A stretch of 41,317 bases of DNA from an uncultured Muribaculaceae bacterium. Lineage in GTDB: Bacteria; Bacteroidota; Bacteroidia; Bacteroidales; Muribaculaceae. This document shows, in pieces, positions 7,184 through 16,645 of this stretch. The notes under the pieces are model-generated. The model ran no database searches, had not been told where the DNA came from, and saw only the letters and a program-made list of their open reading frames with translations. Both the position numbers and the translations under genes were made by a program. The stretch covers positions 1 to 41,317 of the forward strand of contig CANQWS010000027.1 of NCBI GenBank assembly GCA_947627615.1. The letters run 5' to 3'. Position 1 is the stretch's first letter. Each line of letters opens with the position of its first letter.

Positions 7184-7211
7184 AAAGGCGGCCCCGGTTG
7201 GAGCCGCCTTT
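7184..7211 (-). terminator. Terminator of the Sus-type operon
   Basis: AAAGGCGGC (7184-7192) pairs with GCCGCCTTT (7203-7211), a perfect 9-bp stem with a 10-base loop, 20 bases beyond the stop of the last operon gene. The T-tail is short, so efficiency is uncertain. Confidence 0.65.
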
Positions 7212-7231
7212 GAATATTGAGAGAATCATTA

Positions 7232-8752
7232 TCAGTCAGTCTTGAGAGATACTTTGATGTTGTCAAGGAACCAGCGATGCTGTCCGGTGACAGCCCAGTT
7301 GGCATCATTGGGGCGTATTGTGATTCGAGTTTTGCTATCAAGTTTCACACCGAGAGCGCTGACATCAATCTTGACAGGAATCCATTTGAGAACAGCGCCG
7401 GAAGCCATACCGTGCTCAGGCACGTCAATAATTTCTTGATTGCTTCCATTCTCGAATATTACAATAAGAGCCGTGGGGTCCATGGTTCCGTCTCCCTGAC
7501 GCATGGGACACCATTCGAATGAGAGAATCAGAGGCTGGTCGGAGGGAAGTTCACTCATGGCGGGAAGTTTCAGACCACCCTGATAACTATTCTTGCCGAA
7601 CTTGAGATAGCAGTCCTGAAGATAGATACACTCGCTCTTCTTCTTTGATTCGTGCCATATCTTAAGGAATTCATAGCCCTTGTTCTCCATGGCTTTTTCT
7701 GCTGAAACGCCATCGACCTTCGGAGTCGGCATCTGCGGACAATAGTCATCTAGGTTATTTGTACCTACGGTATTTCCAACCTGCTGAGTAAGGTTGTCCG
7801 CGTTGACCCAATCTATCAGCCATTCGAAGTCTTCGCTCCAATAGATCATCTCGAGAACACCAAGATCTTCAACAGCATCAACGTCAATATTGACAGCCGG
7901 GGCGGCTGTTCCACCATAGTAACCGGATACTTTCACCAGATGTCCGGCAAGTTTGTTGAACTTGATTTCGGGAGTCGTATTTACTACAAAACCTACATTG
8001 GTGGCTCCGTCAACAATCACGCTGTTTCCGTCGGCTTTACCTGTAATGGTTACGTATGTGCGGGGAGAGCCGGTCCATGTGTCGAGTTTGTCTGTAATTT
8101 CCTCGGCAGGAGGGAGAACTGAAGCACCGTTTCCGGTCTCAATTCTTTCAGCTGCAACATAGGGGAATTTCTGAGAATCTGTAGCCTTGAGTCCAAGGAC
8201 ATTGACAACATCGCCCTTGTTTACGTCGCCTGCCCATTCAACGAGCACATTGCGTGTGCCGTCAGTGGCCATGAATTTACCTGCAAACACAGCAGTCACA
8301 GTAAGATTGTTTATTACCGCGGCACGTTCATCGTCAAGTTTTTCCATATCAGTAATGGAAATAGGAGTTACATCGCGGTAAGCATCGCCGTTCTGGCGCA
8401 CAATAACCTTGGCTTCCGATGATTTGAGAACTCCTTTGAAAGTGATGGTACCAGTGCGAGGAACGTCCTCACCACCATCACGGAGATTGTCAAGCACTGA
8501 AATCTTCACGTCAGTTGTGCCGTTACCGGTTTCAGGATCTACCTTGACCCATTCGGGGTGTTCACAAGTCCATGTGCCGTCAGAATAGACAGTAATAATT
8601 TTTCCGGGAGCCTGTGACGCGTCGAAAGTCACTGCCGATGCGCTTGCAAGAACGGCCTTTGCAGCTGCGCTATCGTCATCGTCGCTGCATGAGTTCAGCA
8701 CAAGGCCGAACATTGCAACCAACGACAACATTAAATATGAAATCTTTTTCAT
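7232..8752 (-). CDS. BACON-domain surface lipoprotein (SusE/F-position glycan-binding protein)
   Basis: A 506-residue lipoprotein with lipobox LVLNSC (C22) followed by SDDDD, a common Bacteroidetes surface-export tag. Residues about 33-118 are a BACON domain: ITVYSDGTWTCEHPEWVKV, a DVPRTGTITF turn and the closing IVRQNG strand. Residues about 125-300 look OB-like or DUF5689-like, with repeated VNVLGL and VKVSGYYG strands. The C-terminal 200 residues form a beta-sandwich ending WFLDNIKV, typical of surface carbohydrate-binding modules. It is the last gene, 33 bases after susD, the usual place of a surface glycan-binding protein. Its ligand is presumably the locus substrate (inference). Confidence 0.82.
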   Translation of the reverse strand: MKKISYLMLSLVAMFGLVLNSCSDDDDSAAAKAVLASASAVTFDASQAPGKIITVYSDGTWTCEHPEWVKVDPETGNGTTDVKISVLDNLRDGGEDVPRTGTITFKGVLKSSEAKVIVRQNGDAYRDVTPISITDMEKLDDERAAVINNLTVTAVFAGKFMATDGTRNVLVEWAGDVNKGDVVNVLGLKATDSQKFPYVAAERIETGNGASVLPPAEEITDKLDTWTGSPRTYVTITGKADGNSVIVDGATNVGFVVNTTPEIKFNKLAGHLVKVSGYYGGTAAPAVNIDVDAVEDLGVLEMIYWSEDFEWLIDWVNADNLTQQVGNTVGTNNLDDYCPQMPTPKVDGVSAEKAMENKGYEFLKIWHESKKKSECIYLQDCYLKFGKNSYQGGLKLPAMSELPSDQPLILSFEWCPMRQGDGTMDPTALIVIFENGSNQEIIDVPEHGMASGAVLKWIPVKIDVSALGVKLDSKTRITIRPNDANWAVTGQHRWFLDNIKVSLKTD

Positions 8753-8785
8753 TGTAGTTACAAATTTTATCAGGTTACAGAACCA

Positions 8786-10615
8786 TTATTTGGATGACCA
8801 ACCGGGATTCTGAATAAGATTTTTATTAACAGAAATCTGGTCACTGGGGATAGGATAGAGATAATCACGTTCTTCGTTAAAACCGTAACGTTTTGTCTTC
8901 ATTCCCGTATGCCAGTCAAAGTAGCCTCGGTTACCTTCCGACAAGAAGAGGTCACTTCCAATCTCATAAGCTGCAGCTACCCCTGTCGGTTTGCCTTGTT
9001 CCGCTTCATATATTGCCACATCGGCTTTACCGTCGCCAGTGAAATCATATTTTCCAGGACCGGGGAAATAAACACCGCTGAGGGGTTGGTCAAGACATTT
9101 ACCGGCTTTCCAACGGAACAGGTCGTCCAAGCGACGTCCTTCCATGATAAGCTCGATACCACGCTCGCGGCGGATCTCCAGAATTACACCCTTGTTAGCA
9201 CCATTGACATTTGGGAAACCATATTCGGCTCCGGCAAGATATGGGTCAGGGTTAGCATTGGCATCGTCCATTTTGAGATGGGGCATGCCAACGCGGTCGC
9301 GAAGCACATTGACTGTTTTGTCAAGGTCAGTCTGATTAAGGGTTCCGAGTTCAGCCTTGGCCTCAGCAAGAATCAAAAGGACTTCGGCATAACGGTATAC
9401 GGGCATATCGTTTGTCGAGCTACCGATAGCATCGTTATCGTTGCTGCTTCCGGGTGTATTACGAGCCTGAACAAATTTAATGGGCTGATAGCCGGTTGTT
9501 GTCATAATCAGGTCCGTAGCCTCTACCTTAGTGCTTCCGATACGAGTGTAATTAAGACCACGTACTGTCTGCTGCAGACGGGGGTCACGGTCCTTCATTT
9601 CTTCGGCGAACTGCATGGTCTGCCAACCGGGTTTGTCAGTGAATCGTGAACCATCCTTCATCAGGTAAGAGCAGATATGCTTGCGGGTAATACCGGGACG
9701 TCCCTGAGTAGGCTTGAGAGTGAAAGCGTTGGAGTTATGACGGCTACCCGAGAGTGCCGGTTCGGCAGAAGCACAGATTGCGAGGATGTACTCGTCAGCA
9801 TCAGCAACTTCCTGAGTGAAAAGGTCGCGATAGTCAGTCTCAGGCTTGCCTGATATACGTTTTATGCGATACTCATTGCGATTCATAAGCTCCGTGGCGG
9901 CGTCAGCAGCCGTCTTAAGGTAGAAATTATAGTCATGTTCTTCAAAGGTAAGCCCATGATATTTGCGCCATGTCCCCTCATAGAGACAGAACTGAGCTTT
10001 CAGGGCAAGAGCGGCACCTTTGGTCACACGGAAAGGATTATCTTTCTCATCCTTCTTTGCCGGAAGATTCTCAATGGCGTAGTCAATGTCCTCAAGCATT
10101 TTTGTCATCACGAATTCACGTGAATCACGAGGTTTGAAAAGATCCGGGTCGGAAGAACCAAGTTCGTGTTCGTACCAGGGAACATCACCATAGCGGCGAA
10201 TGAACTTAAAATAGACATACGCGCGGAAGAAACGTGAAACTGCCGAGTATTTGACAACGGCGTCTTTGTCACTACACCTTTCAGCGTTATCCAAAAGCGT
10301 GTTGATTCTTCGGAGGTCAGCCCACCAGTCATCGTTGTCCCAGCAACCGTCCTTTTGGGGAACTGACCTGTTTGTTCCACCTATAAGGATATCACTCAGT
10401 GTACGCTGAATCAACTGGTCATTCTGTTCACTGAATGGCTCCTTGGGAAGAATGTTATTATAATATGGATTTGAGAAAAGTTCCAGCTCTGTAGGAGTCT
10501 TGAAATAATCCTGCATATCCACCTGATGCTTGGGTAATACGTCAAGGGTATCCTCACATGAAGTGAAAGAAAGTCCTAACCCAAGTGTCAAAAGGATAGA
10601 AATATATTTGTTCAT
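8786..10615 (-). CDS. SusD/RagB outer-membrane glycan-binding lipoprotein
   Basis: A 609-residue SusD family protein. The lipobox is SFTSC (C20), followed by EDTLDVLPKHQVDMQDYFKT, the standard opening of the family. TPR-like helical segments with RFFRAYVYFKFIRRYGDVP are present, as is the C-terminal GIELIMEGRRLDDLFRWK signature and the closing LYPIP...NPGW. SusD proteins sit on the surface as a lid over the SusC barrel and bind the incoming glycan. The gene starts 18 bases after susC, so the pair is cotranscribed. Confidence 0.96.
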   Translation of the reverse strand: MNKYISILLTLGLGLSFTSCEDTLDVLPKHQVDMQDYFKTPTELELFSNPYYNNILPKEPFSEQNDQLIQRTLSDILIGGTNRSVPQKDGCWDNDDWWADLRRINTLLDNAERCSDKDAVVKYSAVSRFFRAYVYFKFIRRYGDVPWYEHELGSSDPDLFKPRDSREFVMTKMLEDIDYAIENLPAKKDEKDNPFRVTKGAALALKAQFCLYEGTWRKYHGLTFEEHDYNFYLKTAADAATELMNRNEYRIKRISGKPETDYRDLFTQEVADADEYILAICASAEPALSGSRHNSNAFTLKPTQGRPGITRKHICSYLMKDGSRFTDKPGWQTMQFAEEMKDRDPRLQQTVRGLNYTRIGSTKVEATDLIMTTTGYQPIKFVQARNTPGSSNDNDAIGSSTNDMPVYRYAEVLLILAEAKAELGTLNQTDLDKTVNVLRDRVGMPHLKMDDANANPDPYLAGAEYGFPNVNGANKGVILEIRRERGIELIMEGRRLDDLFRWKAGKCLDQPLSGVYFPGPGKYDFTGDGKADVAIYEAEQGKPTGVAAAYEIGSDLFLSEGNRGYFDWHTGMKTKRYGFNEERDYLYPIPSDQISVNKNLIQNPGWSSK

Positions 10616-10633
10616 ATTGAATCAGATTAAATG

Positions 10634-13600
10634 TTAGAATGAGATGTCAAGACCAATCATATATGTCTTGGGCCATGGATAGAATGCACCGTTGCTGTCA
10701 TCAGAAGCCTCTCCATTGCGGTTGAATGCAGCCTCGGGATCGAGATATTTGGTATGTTTCTTAAGCGGCGACCAATAGCAGAGGTTCTCGCCGGTGAAAT
10801 ATACGCGTACTCGATCAAGATGAGCTTTCTTGGTGAGACTTGAAGGGAGGGTATAACCAACAGTGAGGTTTTTGAATCGCAGATAACGGAGATTCTGGAT
10901 ATAGCGGCTGTTGGTGTGCTGAAGGTTCTTGCCAGAAGCAGCTTTTGCCATAGGACGGGGGAAGTAGGCGTCACGATTATCCTCGCTCCAGACCTCATCC
11001 ATGAAATCGGTCGGTATGAACGACTGATAGGCGGTATAACCGTAAAGTCCCCAGAAAGCAGCCATACGGCTTGCGGGATAGTAATAGTGATTACCGGTTC
11101 CCTGGAAGAATACCGAGGCATCAAATCCAAAATAACGGAACGAAGCGGTGAAGCCATACTGAAGCGAAGCCAGCGAGTTACCAAGTACCTTGAGGTCTCC
11201 GTGGTTGTGATACGAGTTGACTGGCACCACGCTCCAAATGGGGTTACCATCGGCATCACGGGCCGCAACAGCTGCAGCATACTCGTTTTTATTGGTTTCG
11301 GTTTGCACCATAAAATTGCCTTTGCCGTCGGTTATCATTGTGGGGTCTCCCTTATTTATGATACCGTCGCCATTAACATCGACATAGCGAACATCACCTG
11401 CATGATAACCGCCAGTCAGACCGTTGGTCACTTCTCCGAGATTAACTTTCTTGCCATATTCTTCGGCTTCCTCATCGCTCTGGAAAAGTCCGTCGATGGT
11501 GTAACCCCAGATGTCTCCGACATGCGAGCCTTCGTAATAGTCACCAAGGAGCATGTTTTCATTGTTCTTGTATTTGGTGATTTTGGAGTCATAGTCAGAG
11601 ATGTTGAAGCCAACGCTGTAGCTGAAGGGCTTGCCCCAGAGCATGAACGAGTCATTCCAGTTGAGAGCGAGTTCGTAACCCTTGGTGCGCATGTCGGCAC
11701 TGTTCTGGTCAGGAGCGGCAGCTCCATAAACAGCCGGAATAATCATTCCCGAGGTCACCATATCCTTTGTGTCACGGATGTAAACGTCACCGGTAAACGA
11801 GAGGCGGTTGTTGAAGAACGATAGGTCAAGACCAAGGTCCCACTGGTTGGCTTTCTCCCAAGTACGGTCAGAAGCGTAAGGCTTGCTTGCACTTGAGTAT
11901 TTACCAGGTACAGTCGAGTTGCCGAACGAGAATGACTGGAAGCTGTAGGCGGTCATTACACGTAGGAATGTGTAATAAGTGGAGCCGAGGTTCTGGTTAC
12001 CGAGTGAACCGTAAGAGAGACGGAGTTTACCGTTGGAGAGCCAGTTGCGGGTCTGTTCCATGAAGGACTCTTCGGAGAAGCGCCAACCGGCAGATCCCGA
12101 GGGGAACCAACCCCAGCGGTGGCCGCGGGCAAAACGAGAAGATCCGTCATAGCGTCCTGAAAGTTCAAAGAGATACTTGCCCTTATAATCGTAGTTGATA
12201 CGACCGAAAATACCCTGAAGAACATATTCGCCTTGACTACCCGATACATTGGTAATAACGATTCCTTCTTCGTTAGGACCTACAAGTCCGAGGTCATCAA
12301 GATTTTCAGACAAAAGATTAGAGCCATCTGCGCCCACCTTCTTAAGATACATTCTTTCATAATTGTAACCGAGCATCGCGGTCAGATTATGATTTTCCTT
12401 GAACGTGTCCTTATAAGTAGCAAAAGCATTGACAGAATAATAGTGTTGAGTGCTGAATGACTCAGAAAGTTTATTCTCACCTGCTCCAGTATTGTAATAC
12501 TTGATTTCATCATCGGGATATTCGCGATAAGGAATGCTGTTGGAACGGTGGGTATTACGTGTCTGATAGAAACGATAGGTGAAGTCACCTACAACGGAGA
12601 GCTGCTTTATGGGGGTGATGGTCAAGCGGGTGGTGTTGGTGAAATCAGTCTTGCGATTGGTGTTGCGGTGGCTGTTGTCCATAAGGATTGAATGGCGGCT
12701 GTTACCGACATTATAACCTATATAAGGAGTGGCACGTAACCATGTTCCGTCAGGATTCTTGAATGGGAAGATGGAAACGGCGTGGCGTGAAACCATGGCG
12801 AAGTTATCCTCTACGCTGCCATTACCGGCAAATTGGTAGGTGGAACCAAAGAATGAGGTGTTGTTTGACATCGTTGCCCATTTGTTGATGGCGAAGTCAA
12901 TCTTGGAGCGCAGATTGTAGCGTCTATATTTATCGGGATTGGGTTTGATGATACCCTCACGCATGTCAAGACCTCCTGAGAGGAAGTATTTGAATTTGTC
13001 CTTGCCGCCGGAGAACGAAACATTGTGCTGCTGCGTGGGATGAGTGTCACGGAAGAGACTGTGATACCAGTCATAGTTACCATAGTACTTCCACTGGCGT
13101 CTGCCGTTGACAGTCTCTTCAACAACCCAGGGACGGTCAGGATGTTCAGTTTCATCGTTCACGCGGGCAAGGAGTTCCTGCATGTCGCGGTCACTATAGT
13201 TAACGTAAGGCTTGCCGTCAGCGGCCTGGAAGAATTCGTTAAGAAGACGTGTATGCCAATAACCGGTATGAATGAAATCGGTGGAAGTAGTACCGGAATC
13301 CCAGCCGAAGCGACCGTTATAGCGCACGGTTGACTTGCCTTCACGGTCCTGACCTGACTTGGTGGTGATAAGAATCACACCGAATGCAGCACGGGCTCCG
13401 TAAACGGCGGCTGCCGATGCATCCTTGATTACAGAGATTGACTCAACATCGTTAGGGTTAACCGAGTCCATTTCGCCGATAGATCCGTCGATAAGAATCA
13501 GCGGGCCGGCGGAACTGGAACCGATACCAATGGAGTTTTGACCGCGGATGTTGATTTTTGCACTCTGTCCGGGAACGCCCGATGAGGTGGTGATATTAAG

Positions 13601-14053
13601 ACCTGCAACTGAACCCTGAAGCATGTTTGAGATGTTGGCTGCAGGACGGCCTTCAAGTTTCTCACCGTCGAGCGAGGCGACGGCACCGGTAAGGTTTACC
13701 TTTTTCTGCGTACCGTAACCGATAACCACAGTTTCCTCAAGCATCACGGAATTCTCCTTCATGACCACATTGACAGTGTTCTGTCCGGGGGCCACGGTGA
13801 CGTTCTGGGGATCGAAACCGATGTAAGTGAAACTCAATACTGTCTGTTTGGCGGGAATCTTCAGTGTGAACTTACCGTCGATATCAGTCATACAGCCCAC
13901 CTGCGAGCCTTTGACCATGACGGAGACACCTACCAGAGGTTCGTCTGATGCGTCGACAACTGTGCCGGACACCACTCTATCCTGTGCCGCAAGCCCGAAT
14001 GAGCATGTCAGACACAACAAGAGCGTCAGAATTAAGGATTTAACAAATTTCAT
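10634..14053 (-). CDS. SusC/RagA TonB-dependent outer-membrane transporter
   Basis: An 1139-residue SusC-type transporter. After a signal peptide ending near LAAQ come a carboxypeptidase-like regulatory domain (residues about 26-100; VSGTVVDASDEPLVGVSV, GKFTLKIP), the TonB box and plug start (EETVVIGYGTQKKVNLTGAV), the plug motif SIEVIKDASAAAVYGARAA-like (here ESISVIKDASAAAVYG) and a beta-barrel ending in LDISF. The final aromatic residue suits BAM insertion. It imports oligosaccharides using energy from TonB. No extra N-terminal signalling domain is visible, so it is not expected to drive an anti-sigma factor. A long hairpin lies just upstream. Confidence 0.97.
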   Translation of the reverse strand: MKFVKSLILTLLLCLTCSFGLAAQDRVVSGTVVDASDEPLVGVSVMVKGSQVGCMTDIDGKFTLKIPAKQTVLSFTYIGFDPQNVTVAPGQNTVNVVMKENSVMLEETVVIGYGTQKKVNLTGAVASLDGEKLEGRPAANISNMLQGSVAGLNITTSSGVPGQSAKINIRGQNSIGIGSSSAGPLILIDGSIGEMDSVNPNDVESISVIKDASAAAVYGARAAFGVILITTKSGQDREGKSTVRYNGRFGWDSGTTSTDFIHTGYWHTRLLNEFFQAADGKPYVNYSDRDMQELLARVNDETEHPDRPWVVEETVNGRRQWKYYGNYDWYHSLFRDTHPTQQHNVSFSGGKDKFKYFLSGGLDMREGIIKPNPDKYRRYNLRSKIDFAINKWATMSNNTSFFGSTYQFAGNGSVEDNFAMVSRHAVSIFPFKNPDGTWLRATPYIGYNVGNSRHSILMDNSHRNTNRKTDFTNTTRLTITPIKQLSVVGDFTYRFYQTRNTHRSNSIPYREYPDDEIKYYNTGAGENKLSESFSTQHYYSVNAFATYKDTFKENHNLTAMLGYNYERMYLKKVGADGSNLLSENLDDLGLVGPNEEGIVITNVSGSQGEYVLQGIFGRINYDYKGKYLFELSGRYDGSSRFARGHRWGWFPSGSAGWRFSEESFMEQTRNWLSNGKLRLSYGSLGNQNLGSTYYTFLRVMTAYSFQSFSFGNSTVPGKYSSASKPYASDRTWEKANQWDLGLDLSFFNNRLSFTGDVYIRDTKDMVTSGMIIPAVYGAAAPDQNSADMRTKGYELALNWNDSFMLWGKPFSYSVGFNISDYDSKITKYKNNENMLLGDYYEGSHVGDIWGYTIDGLFQSDEEAEEYGKKVNLGEVTNGLTGGYHAGDVRYVDVNGDGIINKGDPTMITDGKGNFMVQTETNKNEYAAAVAARDADGNPIWSVVPVNSYHNHGDLKVLGNSLASLQYGFTASFRYFGFDASVFFQGTGNHYYYPASRMAAFWGLYGYTAYQSFIPTDFMDEVWSEDNRDAYFPRPMAKAASGKNLQHTNSRYIQNLRYLRFKNLTVGYTLPSSLTKKAHLDRVRVYFTGENLCYWSPLKKHTKYLDPEAAFNRNGEASDDSNGAFYPWPKTYMIGLDISF

Positions 14054-14097
14054 ATCAATGTTTTTGATGGTTTATTAACTGTTTGGGCGGCGCTACC

Positions 14098-14136
14098 GAC
14101 GGTCATCCTGCTGATTGGCTGTACAGGATGACCGTC
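14098..14136 (-). promoter_or_regulatory. 13-bp perfect hairpin between phosphoesterase and susC
   Basis: GACGGTCATCCTG (14098-14110) is exactly complementary to CAGGATGACCGTC (14124-14136), with a 13-base loop. It starts 13 bases past the phosphoesterase stop and ends 44 bases before susC. On the minus transcript no T-run follows, so it does not look like a simple terminator. It may protect or process the message so that susCD and the phosphoesterase are made in different amounts (inference). Confidence 0.6.
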
Positions 14137-14149
14137 CGGCCGGTAAGAT

Positions 14150-16135
14150 TTATTTTATTTTATAGGCATCGATGCTGAACGCTTTCGGACGCTCCATGGT
14201 TTCGGTCCATGTATGTCCGAATTCATCCTTGACTGTGATGACCAGGTCAACATCGGCATCCGGAGCCTTAACCTTGAAGAAGTGGCAGAAGTCCTGGGTG
14301 ATGAACGAAGGAGCGGATTTCACGGATTCCTTGTTGAAACGCTTGACTGTCATGGCTGCGATGTGAAGCGGGTCGTAGGCCTGAACGGCAGTCGGAGTCA
14401 GAGTCTTGCCGTCCTTGGTGGTGACTGTCACGGTCCATTTGGGATTGTAGTTCCATACGTTGATGAGCACCTCGTTGTTCTTGTTTTCGGGATAAGCGTT
14501 GCAATATTTTTCGAAATCCTTGAAGGCACCTGTCAGAGGCACGTCTTTCTCATGTGTGAAGCTGACTTTGTTAAGGTCGTAGGCACGGAACTGATGGCTT
14601 TCGTCCATTCCGGCTGTCTTGTAGATGTATTTGAAATCAGTGCCGTTAATATCCCAGATTGCATAACCTGAAGGAGTTCCGTCGGGAGCCATGAGGCATC
14701 CGGGAGTGAGGTTGCCAGACCACCACCAGTCGCTGCAGATGGCAGCTACGTTGTGTTCGTGGATGTCGCGACCGCCTACAATTGAGCTGGAAGGAATCAC
14801 ATTATAGTTCTTGTGGGTGTGGCCGGTTACGAAATGAACCTTATATCCGGCGATGGCTTCGAGCAGACCGTTGTAGTCATTGAGGTCATAGCGGAATCCG
14901 GTTGCTCCGGAAGGATAATAGAGCGGAGCGTGCATTGTGATGATGACCGGAGTTGCCTTGTCGACATAGCTGAGGTCTTTCTTGAGCCAGTTAATCTGAT
15001 CGGGAGTGACAAGCTGCTTGTAATTGCGCGAGCTGGTACCGTCGTAGGTGCTACAGTCAATGTCATCGAGGACCACATAGTGAACTTTACCGATATTGAA
15101 TGAATAATAGTTCGGTGCAACATGGTTGCGGTAAGGCTTCTTGGAATCAAGATTGTTTGTGGTCAACATGTCATTGTCATGGTTACCCATGGTGTGGTAG
15201 ATGGTGATGTCCTTGACGTTCTCGTTGATGGTTTCCACGTAGTTGCCCAGATCAAATTTGTTGTCGTACCAGTAGAGATCCCATGTCATGTCACCGAGGG
15301 TGATACCGTAGACCTTCTCTGAAGAGTGTTCCGTGCGGTAGCTTTGGAGGTCCTCCATAACTTTCTTGAACTGGCCAATGTCGCCGGTGCGGTTGGCGAG
15401 GTGCATGTCGCCCATGAAAAGCACCTTGTAATTATCCTGCGAGGGCACCGGGTTGATCTTGAAGTCAACGCGTTCGGGAGTCTGTTCCGGAAGCTTGGTC
15501 ACCTGATAAATCAATGGCAGAACGCCATCGGTAGAAGGTTCATAGCCCGAGGGGGTGATCATGAACACGCATCCGATAGCCTTCTTAGAGGCAAGCTGAT
15601 AGATACCTTCATCATCAGTGGCCACGATTTCGGCACCATCAGAGATGAGTACGCCTTTCACACCTTCACCTGCAGTGTTGGTGACAATACCATAGATTGT
15701 GGAACCTTCGGCGGGGGTGACTATTCGGTCAACAATCTGGATGGTTGTTTTTCCGAAAGGACGTTTGCGGTCGGCGCGCTTGATAAACACTCGGTATTCA
15801 CCCGTTGGGAGTTCCTTGGGAATAGAAACGGTGAATGAGTGGGAGTCCACAGCTTTCACAAGGCACTCATAAGAGACACCGTCGGTGCCCTCGAGCATCA
15901 TTACGTCAGATGCAAGCGGAGCGCGTTCTTCATTAACCGTGAACGTGAGTCCGTCACTTACTGTACCGACCATAGAAGCCGGCAACTCGAAGTCAACATA
16001 GGAGAGGTCCGACGGATCTGTGACAGAACCTATCTGTTCGTCATCGTCGTCACTACAACCTACAAATGCCGCAGGTGCTGACACCAACAGCATAGCAATT
16101 AAAAAGTACTTTATACGATCCATTGAATAAAACAT
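14150..16135 (-). CDS. Calcineurin-like metallophosphoesterase lipoprotein
   Basis: A 661-residue lipoprotein (lipobox FVGC, C27, then SDDDDE, a likely surface-export tag). Residues about 40-137 are Ig/IPT-like and 140-230 a carboxypeptidase-like MetallophosN unit. The phosphoesterase core carries every metal motif: GDMH (D243, H245), GD (D282), GNHD (N318-D320), MHAPLYY and GHTH. The C-terminal 200 residues match the MetallophosC type (DWWWSGN..PGCLMAPDGTPSGY). It heads the operon before susC, so it probably removes phosphate from, or hydrolyses a phosphodiester in, the imported glycan; substrate is inference. Start at ATG 16135; ATG 16123 (MDRIKYF) is an equally good alternative. Confidence 0.9.
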   Translation of the reverse strand: MFYSMDRIKYFLIAMLLVSAPAAFVGCSDDDDEQIGSVTDPSDLSYVDFELPASMVGTVSDGLTFTVNEERAPLASDVMMLEGTDGVSYECLVKAVDSHSFTVSIPKELPTGEYRVFIKRADRKRPFGKTTIQIVDRIVTPAEGSTIYGIVTNTAGEGVKGVLISDGAEIVATDDEGIYQLASKKAIGCVFMITPSGYEPSTDGVLPLIYQVTKLPEQTPERVDFKINPVPSQDNYKVLFMGDMHLANRTGDIGQFKKVMEDLQSYRTEHSSEKVYGITLGDMTWDLYWYDNKFDLGNYVETINENVKDITIYHTMGNHDNDMLTTNNLDSKKPYRNHVAPNYYSFNIGKVHYVVLDDIDCSTYDGTSSRNYKQLVTPDQINWLKKDLSYVDKATPVIITMHAPLYYPSGATGFRYDLNDYNGLLEAIAGYKVHFVTGHTHKNYNVIPSSSIVGGRDIHEHNVAAICSDWWWSGNLTPGCLMAPDGTPSGYAIWDINGTDFKYIYKTAGMDESHQFRAYDLNKVSFTHEKDVPLTGAFKDFEKYCNAYPENKNNEVLINVWNYNPKWTVTVTTKDGKTLTPTAVQAYDPLHIAAMTVKRFNKESVKSAPSFITQDFCHFFKVKAPDADVDLVITVKDEFGHTWTETMERPKAFSIDAYKIK

Positions 16136-16316
16136 TAATTTGCAAATTATTTAAGGTCACTACGATTGGTAGTTTGATTGGTTGAAATCTCAGTGGGTCA
16201 TTTTATCAGTTAAATGTGATTCATGGGGGTGATAACTGTCTGTCACAAATCAGAAAAAGTCAAAATTCATGTAAACAATTGCTAACGAACATGCATTTTT
16301 CGGACTAATGACTGGG

Positions 16317-16347
16317 CAAAGTTAAACACTTTTAATGAAATTATCAA
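16317..16347 (-). promoter_or_regulatory. Promoter of the phosphoesterase-susCD operon
   Basis: Minus strand: TTG (16347-16345), 20-base spacer, TAACTTTG (16324-16317). It predicts a start near 16311 and a long leader of about 175 bases before the phosphoesterase gene. Confidence 0.68.
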
Positions 16348-16552
16348 AATATTTCTTTCGTTTTCTTTAGTATTTTAACGTAAAATGTTTCAAAGATGAA
16401 ATTTAAAGGTTTCGTCTTGAAATTTAACATTCGATTTAACAATCGGGGGATTTAGATGCTTTACTGTTATTCAATGTATTAAAATCACAAGTAAGAAGCG
16501 AAACATGAAAAAACACTATTTTAAAGTTAAAATTTCATGATTTTCGGTCTGT

Positions 16553-16583
16553 TTGCCAAAGTTGGAAATAATTATTACCTTTG
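16553..16583 (+). promoter_or_regulatory. Promoter of the GH92 gene
   Basis: TTG (16553-16555), 20-base spacer and TACCTTTG (16576-16583). It predicts a start near 16589 and a leader of about 57 bases before the ATG at 16646. Confidence 0.72.
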
Positions 16584-16645
16584 TGATATAAGTAATTATC
16601 ATGTAACACCTCTGTATAAAAGTATACCTATATTTCAAAAGACAC

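Larger units (their letters stand above)
16136..16645. other. Divergent control region of the glycan-utilisation locus
   Basis: An AT-rich 510-base region with no gene, holding two outward Bacteroidetes promoters (listed separately). Between them lie two perfect copies of TGAAATTTAA at 16397-16406 and 16418-16427, exactly 21 bases apart (two helical turns), and an overlapping stem AAGATGAAA (16393-16401) with TTTCGTCTT (16410-16418). These could bind a regulator such as a hybrid two-component sensor, none of which is encoded in the window (inference). Confidence 0.5.

Noticed and set aside
10916-11824. 302-codon plus-strand frame inside susC
   Set aside because: Antisense shadow of a clear SusC barrel; no recognisable domain.
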